A stretch of 64,000 bases of DNA from Spirodela intermedia (lineage: Eukaryota > Streptophyta > Magnoliopsida > Alismatales > Araceae): NCBI GenBank assembly GCA_902729315.2, contig LR746265.1:7993392-8057391 (forward strand), read 5' to 3'. Positions within the stretch are counted from its first letter, which is position 1. Every line of letters starts with the position of its first letter. Below the pieces are notes generated by a model. It did not search any database. It was not told the DNA's origin and saw only the letters and a list, made by a program, of their open reading frames with translations. Below are positions 1-13,600 of this stretch, in pieces. A program made the translations under genes and the position numbers.

Positions 1-164
1 TCTCTCTCTGATCAACCGCTTTGTCCGGTTGACTAACCGTGCGTGGCTGACTTGGCATCGGTTGACCTGGAGAGGGAAATGCAGTGTTGTTTTTTTTCAA
101 ATTTTCGTAAAGAAAAAGAAGATTCTTAGTGGAAACTCAGACAGAAGTGTGATGTGATAAAGAC

Positions 165-3100
165 CGGCAGCAGATGCATCTACAGAGACGTCTGGAGGTG
201 GTTCGTTATTGGGAGGAGGAGAGACTCTTGGCTTATCATGGACAGCTGAGCTTGCGACTTCTTCGAAGTGGTTGAAAGCTTGAAAGTATGCAGCAGCTTG
301 TTCATCCATGGTGGCCTGAGCAGGAAGCTGAGATGCTGCTACTCCAGAACTCTGAGGATCAAACAGGAAGAAAATCACGGACAGCATGAAGAATTCTTAG
401 GAGATAAAAGAGCACTGATATAGGCAAAAGATATTCAAGCTGGGGTGTTCCTAGGGTCTTTAATATAAAGTCGAATTACTCATGAAGAATTAACTTTATT
501 CAAGAACTTTAACAATGAACGTACTTTAAGTTAATGATGAATTATAATTGATATAAAATATGATTGATTGGTGAATGGGGAAGCACGGAGTTTCACCATC
601 GAACTTAAGGTACTTGAAGACTTGATTCAATTATGCTTTCTTCTTTCGCTTCCTAGACCATTTTATTTTGCGTATCTAGATTTTCTGTGTGAAGATTCCT
701 TCCTTCCAGCATAATTATCTGTTCAGCGACTTCAGGCAATGAGACCGTCTAAAGTAAAACCCATGGATCTTTCCCTTCTTACAGTTCATCACTCCCCGAT
801 AACCATATAAAATGCCAATTTATCCTCTTTTTTCAGGGTTTTTTTCTTAGCTTCCTCCAAGGCACAATGCATGCAAATAAGCATAGTAAATAAAAATGAA
901 TAAGATAAACTACCTCCAACACAGATGTTATGCTCTGCCTATGCTTTTCAATCTCTTCTTCAAGTTTCTTCCTTTCCTGTTATCAACAGACGAATAAATC
1001 AAGAAATCCCGGCCTGAATAAGAATGTAAAAGAGAAGCTAACCGCAGCTGATGGCACAAACAAATCAGATCTGTTTGTTTTTAAGCATTAAAAAAATACA
1101 TCGCCTAATCTAACTTTGAAGTCCGCACCAAGACAATCATTTTAGCTAGTGGATCTGCAACTGGCATCAACTAAACAATAAAATACAGACATCTTTGAAG
1201 AGAAAAATAGAAATCTATAGAATTCTTTTGGCATGTAGTTGGGCGTTGTTCAACTTCTAGAGTGATTGACCTGTTTGTATAAATGAATTATGATCCTGTT
1301 TTGATTTCCATGTACAAATCAGGCAGCATGACAGAATAAATGTAAGACGATTTTTACCTTTTCAGAAAGCATGACATTCCATCACTTTTGTATGAAAGCC
1401 ATGAGCTAGCTATTCTTGATGAGTTTTGAAATCATGCTGTAAAACTAATGTTATATTTATTTTAAATATACCGCTTTTAATAATGTGAATTTTATTGTGA
1501 ACCTATTAAGGTTCATGGATTAGTATATATATAGGATCACTAACTAATCAGCCAGGTATTGCATATCCTCTGTGAAGAGTTCAAGGTTACAGTGAGCCGG
1601 AATTCAAATATAGAAGAAGAGATTGATCTTGTTTTATTCATTCTCTTCTGAAAATAATGGCGTAGATGAGTGAAAATTCTCGGCTGGATTCACAATAATG
1701 TGAGCATAGCGCGAGAGCCCCCCCCCCCCCCTGTTTTCACTGATATTCAGGACAAGGAAATATAGAAATCATCAGGAACTGACCTGGTTAACATGGCGAA
1801 GAGTCCCTACTATAGTCGTCTCCATTTTTTGCCGCCTTTGTTTCTCTTTCCGGTTGTCTTCCCTCTCCTTTCGCAAATCTTCTCTTTCCCGTTCAAGAAT
1901 CTTCTCCAGCATCTGGTTCAGGTGTTAGGAAATTATTGATGGACATAGAGAGAACAGTCGCCAATAAGTATATGGCACACACACCTGTATTCTGGTGTCC
2001 TTTTCTTTCATGCCCTGCTCGCTTGTTCCCTCACCCACCATCCTCTTGGCTACCATAGGTAACTCAAATGGTAAATGAAGTGTATGAATTGAGCTCATTT
2101 CTTATGGTATAGGGAAAAACCTGATTTTAATTCTTCAATTTGTGCTTGAAGGGACTGCTTCTCCTTGCTAAGTTCTTCCCTCTCCTTCATAACGGCTTCG
2201 AGCCTTTTCTGTTAAACGAAGTAAGAAAACAGGCAAATAAGTGCAAATGTGCAGAAAGTAGAGAACATGAAAGAAGCAGACGCACATAAGCAGAGCAGAG
2301 TTCTTACAACCTTAAAGTGAGATGAGAGCTTCTTTTGCTTCTCAATGTCCGATCTGCGAGTTTCCTGTATGGTGAAATGGGGATGGTCAAGTAGATCTAT
2401 CCATCCATCCACCCATAATGAGAAAAGAAGCAAGATAATTCTGCAAGTTTCACACCCAGAGAGGTGGAAACCGTGAGGAGAATCCTCCCAGTACGCCACA
2501 TGTTAGCCAGTTCCATACTTTCAGACCATAATGTAGAGAGACTTTGTATAACTATACCTGATTCTCTGATGATCAGGTCGATTGATATTTTTTTCTAAAA
2601 TCACCGTGACCCATCGAGTTTGGGAGAGATGCCTCCAAGGATAGATGATTTAAACTAAAGATAAGGTCAATACCTCCAATTTCTGAAGTTCACTCATCTT
2701 CTTCTCCCGCTCCTCTAAATCCATCTTGCACTTCAGAAGTTCCTGCTGGAATTGGGAAATGCTTTCTTGCTTCTCGGAAATAGTATTTTTCACTGATTCG
2801 ATCTCACTGTCTTTTTCTCTAAGCTTCACCTGAGGAGCAAAATCAAAATGTATCACCATGATTATTCCACCCCAAGAACACATTAGACAAATGAGACAGC
2901 TACTACAACCGATTTAAACATGAAACAAGTATAGCCACAGTCCGACGACATTAGGAGCCTAGTTAAGTATCTTAAATTTTCATTATGCACAAAATAAAGC
3001 GAAGCAGGAATGTATTAGAAATCTATCCATCATTTTCTGAAGAATACGAAATAGGGAGAGAACGTCATCCAGCATTCAAAAAGAGTTCACGTCTGTATAA

Positions 3101-4609
3101 GCAGACCTGAATTATCCTTTTTTCTTCGGCATCAAGGACGAATTGACTTCTGCCTGCTCTTAGCATATGGAACACAATTTTGGATGGCCTACTAAAATCT
3201 AGGATGAAACGAAATAAGCCAAAGTTGCATTTTTTTTCTGGGAATTTCTAGGGAAAGTGGTTATAGGAAATATAGAAGGCACATGCTGCGGACTTGGCTG
3301 AAGAAGTATACACCAAAAGAAGTTGAGAACAAATTAAACTCTTTTGTGGGGAGGATAGTTACATAAGTGACTCAAAAAGGCATCCGTTTACCTGAACTTG
3401 CTGAAATTCATCCTTAAGTTGCTCATAGAGTACCAAATCAACAACCTTTTTGGCACCTTCACGTAGCTGAAAGAAATTTAAATCACGTCAGAAGGTCAAA
3501 TGGCTGCAAATTCTCTGTACAACTTTGACAACGTACCTCATTTATCTGATCCACAAACTGGGCATTCTCTATCTTTAACACTTCAATTTCCTTCTGACAA
3601 CGACCAATCTCACTTTCTTTGTCTCTTAAGAAGGCACCCAACTGTTCAGCCTCCATATTAGCTTTCTGAGCGGTCTCCCGAAGTTTCTAGGAATAAAAAA
3701 AGATTTTTTTAGCCAAATAAACCTAGTGAATGCTATAGATGTCATAGCTCCCGCGGCTTCAAAGCATGCAATGTGAGCCAACCTGACATTCCTCAAAATT
3801 GTATTTATTCTCCTCCCGAAGCTGTGAATTACTCTCACGGAGTAAATTAATTTCCCTCACCTGGAACCAGAAAAGAAAAAGTTTTAAGCATTACCGAACC
3901 TCACAAGCTAAAAGCATACCGATAATAGCCAACCTGAAGCTGAAGAGATTTGAACTCCTCTTCTGAGAACATCGCTGTTCGTGTACTTTCACGCTCAGCA
4001 CGAAGTAAAGCTTGAGCAGCTTCAGAAGCCTTTAAAGCCGAATCAAGCTACACCAATGCAAAAAGTAACTCAATGACTGAGGGCACGTTGCTGGAACTCA
4101 TATCGCTAGTATGTATAAACCACTGATTCATTCGCCTCATGATTGCAAGGAACAACACTTATAGAATGAATTTACGGTGACTCTCCAACCAAATTAATTA
4201 TTCATATGGCAAAAACGATTGCCCCTTTTCTCATCAATACACGTTAACATCAACAATCGTTCAGATAATTTTTTGAAGAAAGTTAGGTCAATAACTTCCT
4301 GATGTAATAAACTTTATTTGAATACTAAAGTTTCAGACTTTTTATTACAAATTAAAAAATTCATCTGGACACGAGAAACAGCCTAGACTTTATAAAATTT
4401 TAGATTCAGAAATCTCAATCCAAAAGAAATTGGAATCAAGAGTAAATGATTGAAGACTCAAGAATGTAGTCTCCCATTTGAGTGAAAAAAATCCAAATAC
4501 AAGATCTTCACTAGACCTTCTGAGAAACAATGAACAAAATTCAAAAATATATAACCTGTGATTGTAGTCTCAGCTTCTCTTGCTTGAGCAATGATATTTC
4601 AGTTTCTGC
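165..4609 (-). CDS. NUA: NUA exons 36-47 (codons 1213-1617, incomplete)
   Basis: Exons in transcript order: 4556-4609, 3934-4047, 3783-3860, 3537-3686, 3392-3466, 2674-2829, 2308-2364, 2121-2208, 1985-2049, 1784-1912, 914-976, 165-351. They encode the last coiled-coil stretch, rich in Lys/Glu (for example KEREDNRKEKQRRQKME in exon 45), and then the start of the low-complexity tail with SPPPNNEPPPD (exon 47). The exon 47 donor (G|GTCTTT at 163-164) is weak and is the least certain boundary. Bases 1-164 are taken as the next intron. I see no further exon there. Confidence 0.85.
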
Positions 4610-7600
4610 CTGAAATAACAAATCAGAAATTTCAAACCCATAAAAACTAGCTTTATTGCAATGACAGTAGCAAGAAAATGCACATCAAACACATACTATC
4701 TCCTTTGATCTGCGGAGGTAATTAATAACGTTTTGCAAGTCACTCTCGCCATGAGTGTCTGATGCGCCACTTCTGAAACCAGTACTACTAGAAACATGCT
4801 CTGCTTCAGCTAATTTGACATGCATAGACTCCAATCTATTGTGCAAAATTTTATTCTGAAAACACACAAATTAACAAACGTTAATAAAAAAGTGAAAAAA
4901 AATCACATAACAGAAAGCATTTATTGCAACTTGAAGTGGGCTACAACTATGTCGAAATTGCTTAAAAAGTCACCATCCCCGATTTCCAGGAAAAAATATT
5001 CCCTTTGTTCGCATGTTACTCTAAATTATACCTCAGAATGTGAAGTTTTTCTGCATAGGGATAACAGCACTCTAGCTCTCAAAAATCACCACCAACATCT
5101 TCCGTCATCACAATGCAAAATTGTAGTCCTCCAAGTGCATCTTGCAAAAGACTCAGGCTTGAGGTTAGCCCTCTACCATCAAAACCAATCAGCTCATTGT
5201 TGTCACTCATGTCTGGGGCTCTGGCCTTCGTCCTATATGTTCAGGCTCTTCTCCTATAGTTAGGCTGATTTTTAAGTTTATGATGTCGCATGTCTTGATG
5301 GTTGTTCAGATGGGACGTTTTACAACTACATATATGCTTTAAAAAGGTAAGATTTATACTACCTTGATGCTTAAGCACCACGTTGAAAAGTGTCTCAAAG
5401 AAGTAAGTTCAAGGAATCAGTTCCAAAACTTTATTTACAAGAAATCCCTTCATATAGTTTACTACGAAGACGCCAGGCTCTTTAAGTCATCAGAGTGTGG
5501 TCTGCTACCTTATCCCGAGGAGACAAGGTTATCCACAGAAACACACTTTGAAATACATTAAATATCAAATAGACCACATAAAATCTTGAAATAAAAATAA
5601 ATTAAGAATACTACTCTAAAAATAACATACTGTCCACAAAAGAGATTAGAATAGCTTTACATCAGTCATCAGTTAAATAAGTATAGTACACTATTTGATG
5701 TATCTTTGAAATATGACTCTCTTACTTCGGGATAGTATACATATAATAAAAAGGAATAATATTTTTTTATTAGTAACTGACTTGGATGCAATCAGAGTTC
5801 CTATTTAGCTGATTAGTTGCTTGTGAACGGCAAATGTCCATTCGTATACAGGACGTTGTGTGCATTTTCACACCTTTGCATAGGGCAAAGCGTATGAAAG
5901 TGCATGACTGCTTTCTTCAATGCGTGACATTCATGCAAACGGTATTCCCTCGCGACAGAGTAAACACAACTGTCACTCTCTTTGCAAGTCTGTACGCTTT
6001 CATCATCTGGGCTGCTTTTTGCCAAGGCGACAACATAAAACACTAAGACAGCTATATATTCCATCAGCTCCTAGGTGAATAAAAATTAATCGATTGGTAG
6101 TTAGCTGTCTAGTTCAGACTCCTCACCAAACATAAACAAGAACTTTTATTCTTGATTTACCTTAGTTATACTACCACAAAACGGATTCATAAAATGCTTT
6201 CTGAATTAGGATTGAATCCAGAGGTCATAAAGGTCTCAATTCAGGTCAACCAACGAGTAAGCAACTTGGTCAAAATGTTACTAAAATTATTTTTGATGCA
6301 TTCAGGTGCAGAGGTAAATCACTCTCGGTCATTTACCCCATGTTTACCAGGGAAGAGTAAATGCCAGCATAACTATATATTCTCGAACTTTACAACAGTA
6401 TAATTTCTCACGTGATATCATCCTGGTTGTCTCACTCCACAATATGAGCTTCAGGTTGAATTCCTGTCTTCTTCAAAAGAATTCTACTCAACCAACTTCT
6501 ACGAAATCTGATCTCCAATGATCTGACTGCTTCAGTACCTCAATCATTCTCTTAGTATCCAACTACAGAACTACCTCACGAATACACCCCAATGAATTCC
6601 ACATTATCAACCCTCTGTATATAATTCCTATATTAAGAATTATTAATAATTCAATCATTGATGCCAATACTTCCTCTTGTTCAACTTCCTAAAATTCAAC
6701 CAACAGCATCCTTGGCATTTCTTCTTTACACTGGACATCAAAAAACCTTATAGACCTTTCAGTGCATGCTACTTTCTACCGATTTCCATAAACACCACGA
6801 AATGTACCTTTTACTTTGTCATTTCCTTTCCTATTTTAGCATTCAATCATGATGATTTGAAATGATGAGACAAAATGAAGAAAAAATTCATGCAAACCAT
6901 GAGGAAAACAATCTGAATGAGAGCAATTATATAATAACAATAATAATAATAATAATAAATATAAGAATAAAAAATTATTATAAATCACTAAATATGGTGA
7001 AACTCGAGCAAGAAATAACCTGCTCATCAATCTCACTATACTTCTTTTCAGCTAAATTCTTTGATTGCTGCAGCATAAGTTTTTCAGCTTCCCACGAATC
7101 CTTTAGAGTCTCCTGCAGCATAATTGCAAAAGTAAATATGCAGAGTTATCAAAAGTAAAATAACTTCACAGTCAAATTACTGTACCAAAGGCTGTACGAT
7201 TGTGACCGGTCTCGAATTATATTTCGATGTTGGTGATTTTAATGCCCCGTCAGATTAGATTACACAATGCAGAAATTTCCCACTGCCAACCTACCAGATC
7301 TACCTAGTTCAGAGCAATAAAGATATCCAAGTTCTCTTTTATATTGTCTGAACTTTCAAATTCTAAAACATAAGACAGAAAACAAACAACTGAAGGAGAC
7401 TTTTACCTTTTAAGGTCAGACAGATAATCAAAATAAGCTAAAACAGAAAACAAGAAATTAAAAAGGATGGTTTAGGCAGTAGATTTTCATTAGTAAGCTT
7501 TATACCGAGCTCAGAATCAGGACATACATATTCAGCCTTCTGAGCATCTGAAACCTTGCGTAGCTCCGAAAGTTCATTTTGAACCAGAGAAAGTGCTTGA

Positions 7601-10600
7601 GAAGTTTTGGTCATTTCCTGAATCGTCTCAGATAGGAGGATAACCTACACAACCTCAGTAAAACAGAGTAATGCCAATAAGACAAAGCCACACAGGCATT
7701 CATGATAAAATAGCATGATAAGATTCACGATCACTATTTGAATATACACACGTACATACAACTAAACTTGCATATTTATCGGCCTGTTAATGATAGTATA
7801 TGCACTGTTATTTTGGACTTATAAACTAGGTTTCACCTTCACACATTATACCTGAGGCAAAAGAAATTCATAAAGAAACAAGACATAAAAGATGGGCATG
7901 GCGCTGCTCCTGTAATAATTGGCGTTTGGCCTCGTCCAGAGCATCACACCAGCTACAGAAAGTAAGAGAAATATATGCCAAATCTATTGATTTAGCAACA
8001 TCATTACATTTACTATATCACACCTGCTGCCCCCCCCCCGCCCCTAAAAAACTGAATTGACGCAGTACTTTTTCTTTTCGCACTAACACATGCTGTTAAT
8101 TTTGCAATGATTCCGTACTTTCGAGATAACCTTTTCAAGATCCCTGAGAATTTTTTTCCGTTACATTTCACGCCGTAATTCACTAAATTACTCATTTTTC
8201 CCATTTTCTATGATCTTACAATCATCTTATGCCATTAAACAGTAGGCCGCCTCACACACCAAGCAATCCAATTTGTAAAGGACGAAGAACGATCAGCAAT
8301 ACTATAATAAGAACAATAAATCATATCGAATAAGTGGTATCAGAAGAATTTAAGATGTCTGTTAGCTCTTTCTGTTTAGAATTTTAAAAAGTACATGCGT
8401 AACCAAAATAACAAGGGGATTTAATGTTGCATTTATTATGCATTCTAAAAGGAAAAAAACATGACAAAAAATTGAAAACTACATTATACAAAAACAGAGT
8501 AGCATGAAATCAATAAAAACTCAAACCTGTCTTTCGTAATTGTTCTGTGCATTGCGCCAACGTTGATGCTCTTCCTCCACAGATTGCTTTAATGTAGACA
8601 CCTGCACTTCCATTTCCATAATCTGAGCCCTGTTACAGATTGGTCAAAGTTTATTTTGAAATGTAAACGCGGTTGAAGCTTGTTAAAGGTGAAAACAAAA
8701 GAGTTAAATATACACAGTGGGACCAGATCAGATAGACTATTGTACATTTTTAAAGAATTCTCATGCTTTAATCGCTGAATTTCAGCTGATGCGGAACTGA
8801 GGGCCTCTTCTTTCGCAGAAACTGCAGAAGAAGCCTCGTTGGATTTCACCATGTAATCTTTTTCCAGCTCAGCAACCCTTTCCCTCAGGGAAAGGATTTC
8901 TTCTCCAAGGGTCTTCTTATGTTTCTCAGCCTGGTGCAAGGTGGATAATCCGTTTAAATGATTGTTGCAACGCAAGAACATGAATATTTCTAAACCTCAG
9001 ACAACTACCATTGCCCAGCGAATAAGCATACCTCAGCCTTGAACTCTTCATGAGCAGATTCCATATTCTTCAATGCAACTTCATTTGTGTGCGCTATCTC
9101 TTTGTACTGCCACAGTAAAAGTACGGATATGAGAAAATAAATCGTTGCAGAAAGTACAATTTTTGAAAATAATATTGTCACCTGCAACATGTAGTCTTTG
9201 TTAGCTTGTGCTTCTTCCTTCAATCTGTTCATTTCTTCTTTCATTTTCCACAAGTCGTTTGAAACCTAGCAAAATGTAGAAACATCTGTTTAAAAAAGAT
9301 AGCTGGTTCAATTCTTTTCATAAGCAGTCATGATGAACTCCATGCATGGGTTTCTGGCAAAAAAAGTATTCAAGGGTACATGGCAAGCACGTTGTACTGA
9401 GAAACATACGATTCCAGTTTAGTGACAAAGTTACACTTTGGAATCACAACGAATTGGTTGAACGGAACGTCAATTCATGTCAAGCATGAGTGAGATACTC
9501 AAAACAAGAATTTGACAAATAGTTAAGTCTATAGACAGCATAAGGAGTTGGCGTAAAGAGTTGTTTCAGCAAATCGTAAAGAGCACTAGGAGTTATAAAT
9601 CATCCACAATAAAGGCCTTCAACTAAAGCTCCTGCTGACGGATTAAACAGTCATCAGCCTAAGTTTCAGACAGATGCAGCAGGTAAGTCCTATCTGGAAC
9701 CTAATTCCAGAAAATAACACATTGACACATTATTGTTAATTTACACCTTCCCAAAATGGTCTTATTCGTAAACAAAAAAACCAATACAGTAAACATCACA
9801 TATTCTGGCGAACATTTATTTTACCTTACTGTATAAAATATGCAATTCTCGGTGAAGGTGTCCCTTATCAGATTGGTACAGCCCAGTAATGACGTCTAAA
9901 ATATTGGACAAATTGTATCTTTGAAAGGTATCTCTTCATCTGATTCATCTTTCATCTTATTTTTCATTGAAAAGAAAATGCCACATATGACATATGTTAC
10001 AAGACTATCGTTGTGTACACATATGTATTGATATGTAGGGTATTCAAATACTTCAATAAATATAAATATACTTTTTAAGTGTCTGGTTATATGTCCAAAA
10101 ACTAAAAGGTCAGAAACTAAAAGCTCTGCACATAAGGTCAATAATAAAAGAAAACGATTCGACTAAAATCCGCAGTCAGTCGGACAATAAAAATTTGGTA
10201 CGACGTTTCTAACCATAATAGTAAAATCACAGGCAAGATGCACAAAAATCTCACAACAATCCTTTGCACGGATCTCTCTATCGAATATCCACCAAGAACG
10301 CCTTCCACTTTGGAAAACAAAGAAGGGAACCTAACAGTATTAATACCACATTAAAGATATTGCATTTCAAAATATTATTACAGTTGGCCTCACTGCTTTG
10401 TCAAACGGAACAGCAATGATATGCTTATCCAACATGTTGGTAATTAGTCAACATTTGACCTACATATCTAAAGAAATCTCACATGGTATCACTTAGTTCC
10501 ATTTGAAAATGTACAATTTCAGCCTATAACTCAAGCAGTCAAAGGTAATGAAGTGGAGATCATAGGACAAGAAAGCTATAAAAACTAAATTAAGGATATT

Positions 10601-13600
10601 ATGTAAACAAATGGCAATAATGAACATAATCCCATGGAACATTATATATCAAAAGAAATGAATGGAAAATACATACAGCATCAGGAGAAGAGAGAGAGAG
10701 GTCAATTCTGCTGTCATGTCCAACCTGCAAAGATAGACAATTCAAATTATCCTGAATCATCATAAGCATTGGGCACTGCTTATCTTTCTCAGTGAAATAA
10801 TCACGTTAATCACGAGGATGTGTTAAGCATAGATGTCCGAAATAGCATAAAAAAGAGATATACTTTACAGCTTAATTGATTACACCAGTAGGGAATATCT
10901 CATATCGCAGCTCAGTGGTTAACTATAGCACACTAAAGGTTGCAATGGAAAATTAAATTTCTCCATAAAATACTGTAAAGAACAAAAGAGATGAATGCAT
11001 ATTGCTATCAGATGTTAAAACCACAAAGATTAGGGTACCTGGATAATCATTTTAAAAGCTTTGGCAAAAGAAAATGCATAAGCTCACACAAAAACTTCTA
11101 TCATGCAACTGTAAGCATACTAATGTAATAGTTCCTGAAGGGAACATAAATCATTTGAAGACAACAATGCAACTTAGAAATAATCAGCTTTAGAAAACTG
11201 CAATATGCAATGAAAAATAAGCAAATACAGGTTCAGGAGTCACCTTCTGATGGCCTTTAACAATAGACTCCAAATCTGAGCAGCGAGCCTAGTTGCATTT
11301 TCGTCAAAGCATAAGAAACTGTTTCTTTATCAGAACATAATGAAATGGGCATTGTTGGGAAGAGGGTACAGACCTCAGCCACTGCGGCCCTTGATTCGGC
11401 AGAAGACACAGCCCGCCAGGCATCAGCTAACTGCTTCCTTGTTTCTTCAACTTGAGCCAGTGAATTCTCAAGTATCTTCTCCCTCTCACCTGTCAACTTG
11501 CGGACACGATCACGTTCTTCTTGAAGCTCTTTCTTAGCTTCGGCCCATTCCCTCTGTAAAGAAGGAGATTAGACATGCATAAAAACCGATTAACTTACTG
11601 CTAGTACCGCCATCAACATGTGACCACCATCATTCTGAACACATCAAATAACTAATGAAAGAATACATAACCATAACAGTAAAAATACTATTTCATCAGC
11701 TCCTTGATTAATAACAATACCTTGTAGTCTTCAGAGGATCATTAATCCATTGCAGAGAATTCTCCAGCAATCTTGATTTTACCGTCAGGACACACCGGTG
11801 CTTGTACCATTTCAATTATGACTTTTATTATAAGTACAACGAAAAACAACTGATTCCTCATTTCCATGGCACTCTTCCGAATGCAAAGAACTCATTTACG
11901 TCGAAGATAATTTGCATATCACTAACCACTAATTTGTTATGACTCCTTTATTTTTCCATAGAAATTGAACTTGAGGTTACAGAATATATTTTCAGTTTAC
12001 TTCATTCAGGATTTTTAAAAGAAACCAAAAAAATAAATAAAAAAGAAGATATTCCCAAACTTCAAAACTGTTCTGAGGCCAAAGCCATATTTGCCGAGAA
12101 ACTTAGCTTGTTTTTCCTGAAAATACTATCTTCGGAAAGGCATCCTGGGCAATCAGGTAAAACGAATTGAGATAATGCGAAAATACCTCGTCACATACAT
12201 TTCTAATACAATAAAACAGCCATTGAGACCTCTCTCTATTCCGACGAATAGCCTTTTACACTCCCTCACCCCATGGTGAGCCGTAGTACGTAATTAATTT
12301 ATGAGGATAAAAAGCGAAAGAAGAACTGAAATTACCAGGAAAAGTCAAATTTTATTTTACAGAGTTCTCCTCGAATATTTGGTAAGCTTGTAGGAGCTGG
12401 AAATTAAATATGTTATAAACAAAAGCCCAATTCGTTTTTCACACTTTTGTGACAGAAATGTAGGAGATTAAGCAATAATGACATTCTAAAAACTAACTTT
12501 GAGTTGATAAAAAAAACTCACTTCAATTTGCTTTGCATGCTCCTCAAGTCTTATCTTTTCCATCCTCCGCGCATCCTGAATATTTTACTCGTCAATATCA
12601 TGGGTTTTCCAATAAATTCAAGGATAAAGTTATTTGAGAAAGCGAGCATCAGTCAACACATACCTCGCGAACTTCGTCACTGCTTTGGATGGTATCTAAC
12701 GTTGACTGCAGAAAACAAAATAAAAATAAACAAGTGTCCAATATTTCTCTCGAACACTAATCACATGTACGTTCAGCAGTTTATTCCTGCAACAGACAAC
12801 GTCCAACTGAAAATAGTACAACCTGGAGCCGATGAACTCTCTCTGATAAACTTCGAACTTCATCAGAAGCCCTCTTCTCAGAGTTTACTAAAATTTCTTT
12901 TTCACGTTCCAATATTGACACCTGTGGAAATAGAATTATTATCGGGGCTGTCACAAAATGTATCGATGGTAAAGTAAAGAGAGAATATCTTCACCTCCAT
13001 AGAGAACTTCCGCGACTGTTCCTCAGACATTAGCACAGATTCTGAAGCCTCCCGAAGTTTTCTTTGATAATCAACTATCAATTGGGTCAATTCTACATTT
13101 CTGGCTAAGACTCCATTTGTTTGATCCCTCTATATTATAAAAATGACGAGGTCAAATGCCTCACATAGGAATTTCCATTGTGAAGACCATACGAACATAC
13201 CTGATGCTCGAATTCCGTCATAAAGCTATCAAGCTTTTCCTTGGCAAAATTTCCTTCTAGTGCCATTTTGTCACGTTCTAAACGAATTGCACCTAAGTCA
13301 TTCCTGGATGAAAGAACATGGAACAGTTATTGATGGAATCAATGCAATAGCTATGATAAATAGCTATGATAAATAGAATGTCTTTAGAAAAAATGAAGAT
13401 TACAAGTGGAGTTTTTAAGTCCAAAAAATACAGACAGGAATTGTAAAAAGGAGGGATGAATAACATGATAATTCCCCTGTACAGCTTTATTGATGGGGAA
13501 ATTAGCATATGACCGTTGCTCAGTCAGATATAGAATGACAAATTTCAAAGGTGGCATCCTCATGATATTTTACCTTGTTAGCAAAAGATATAAAGCAAAA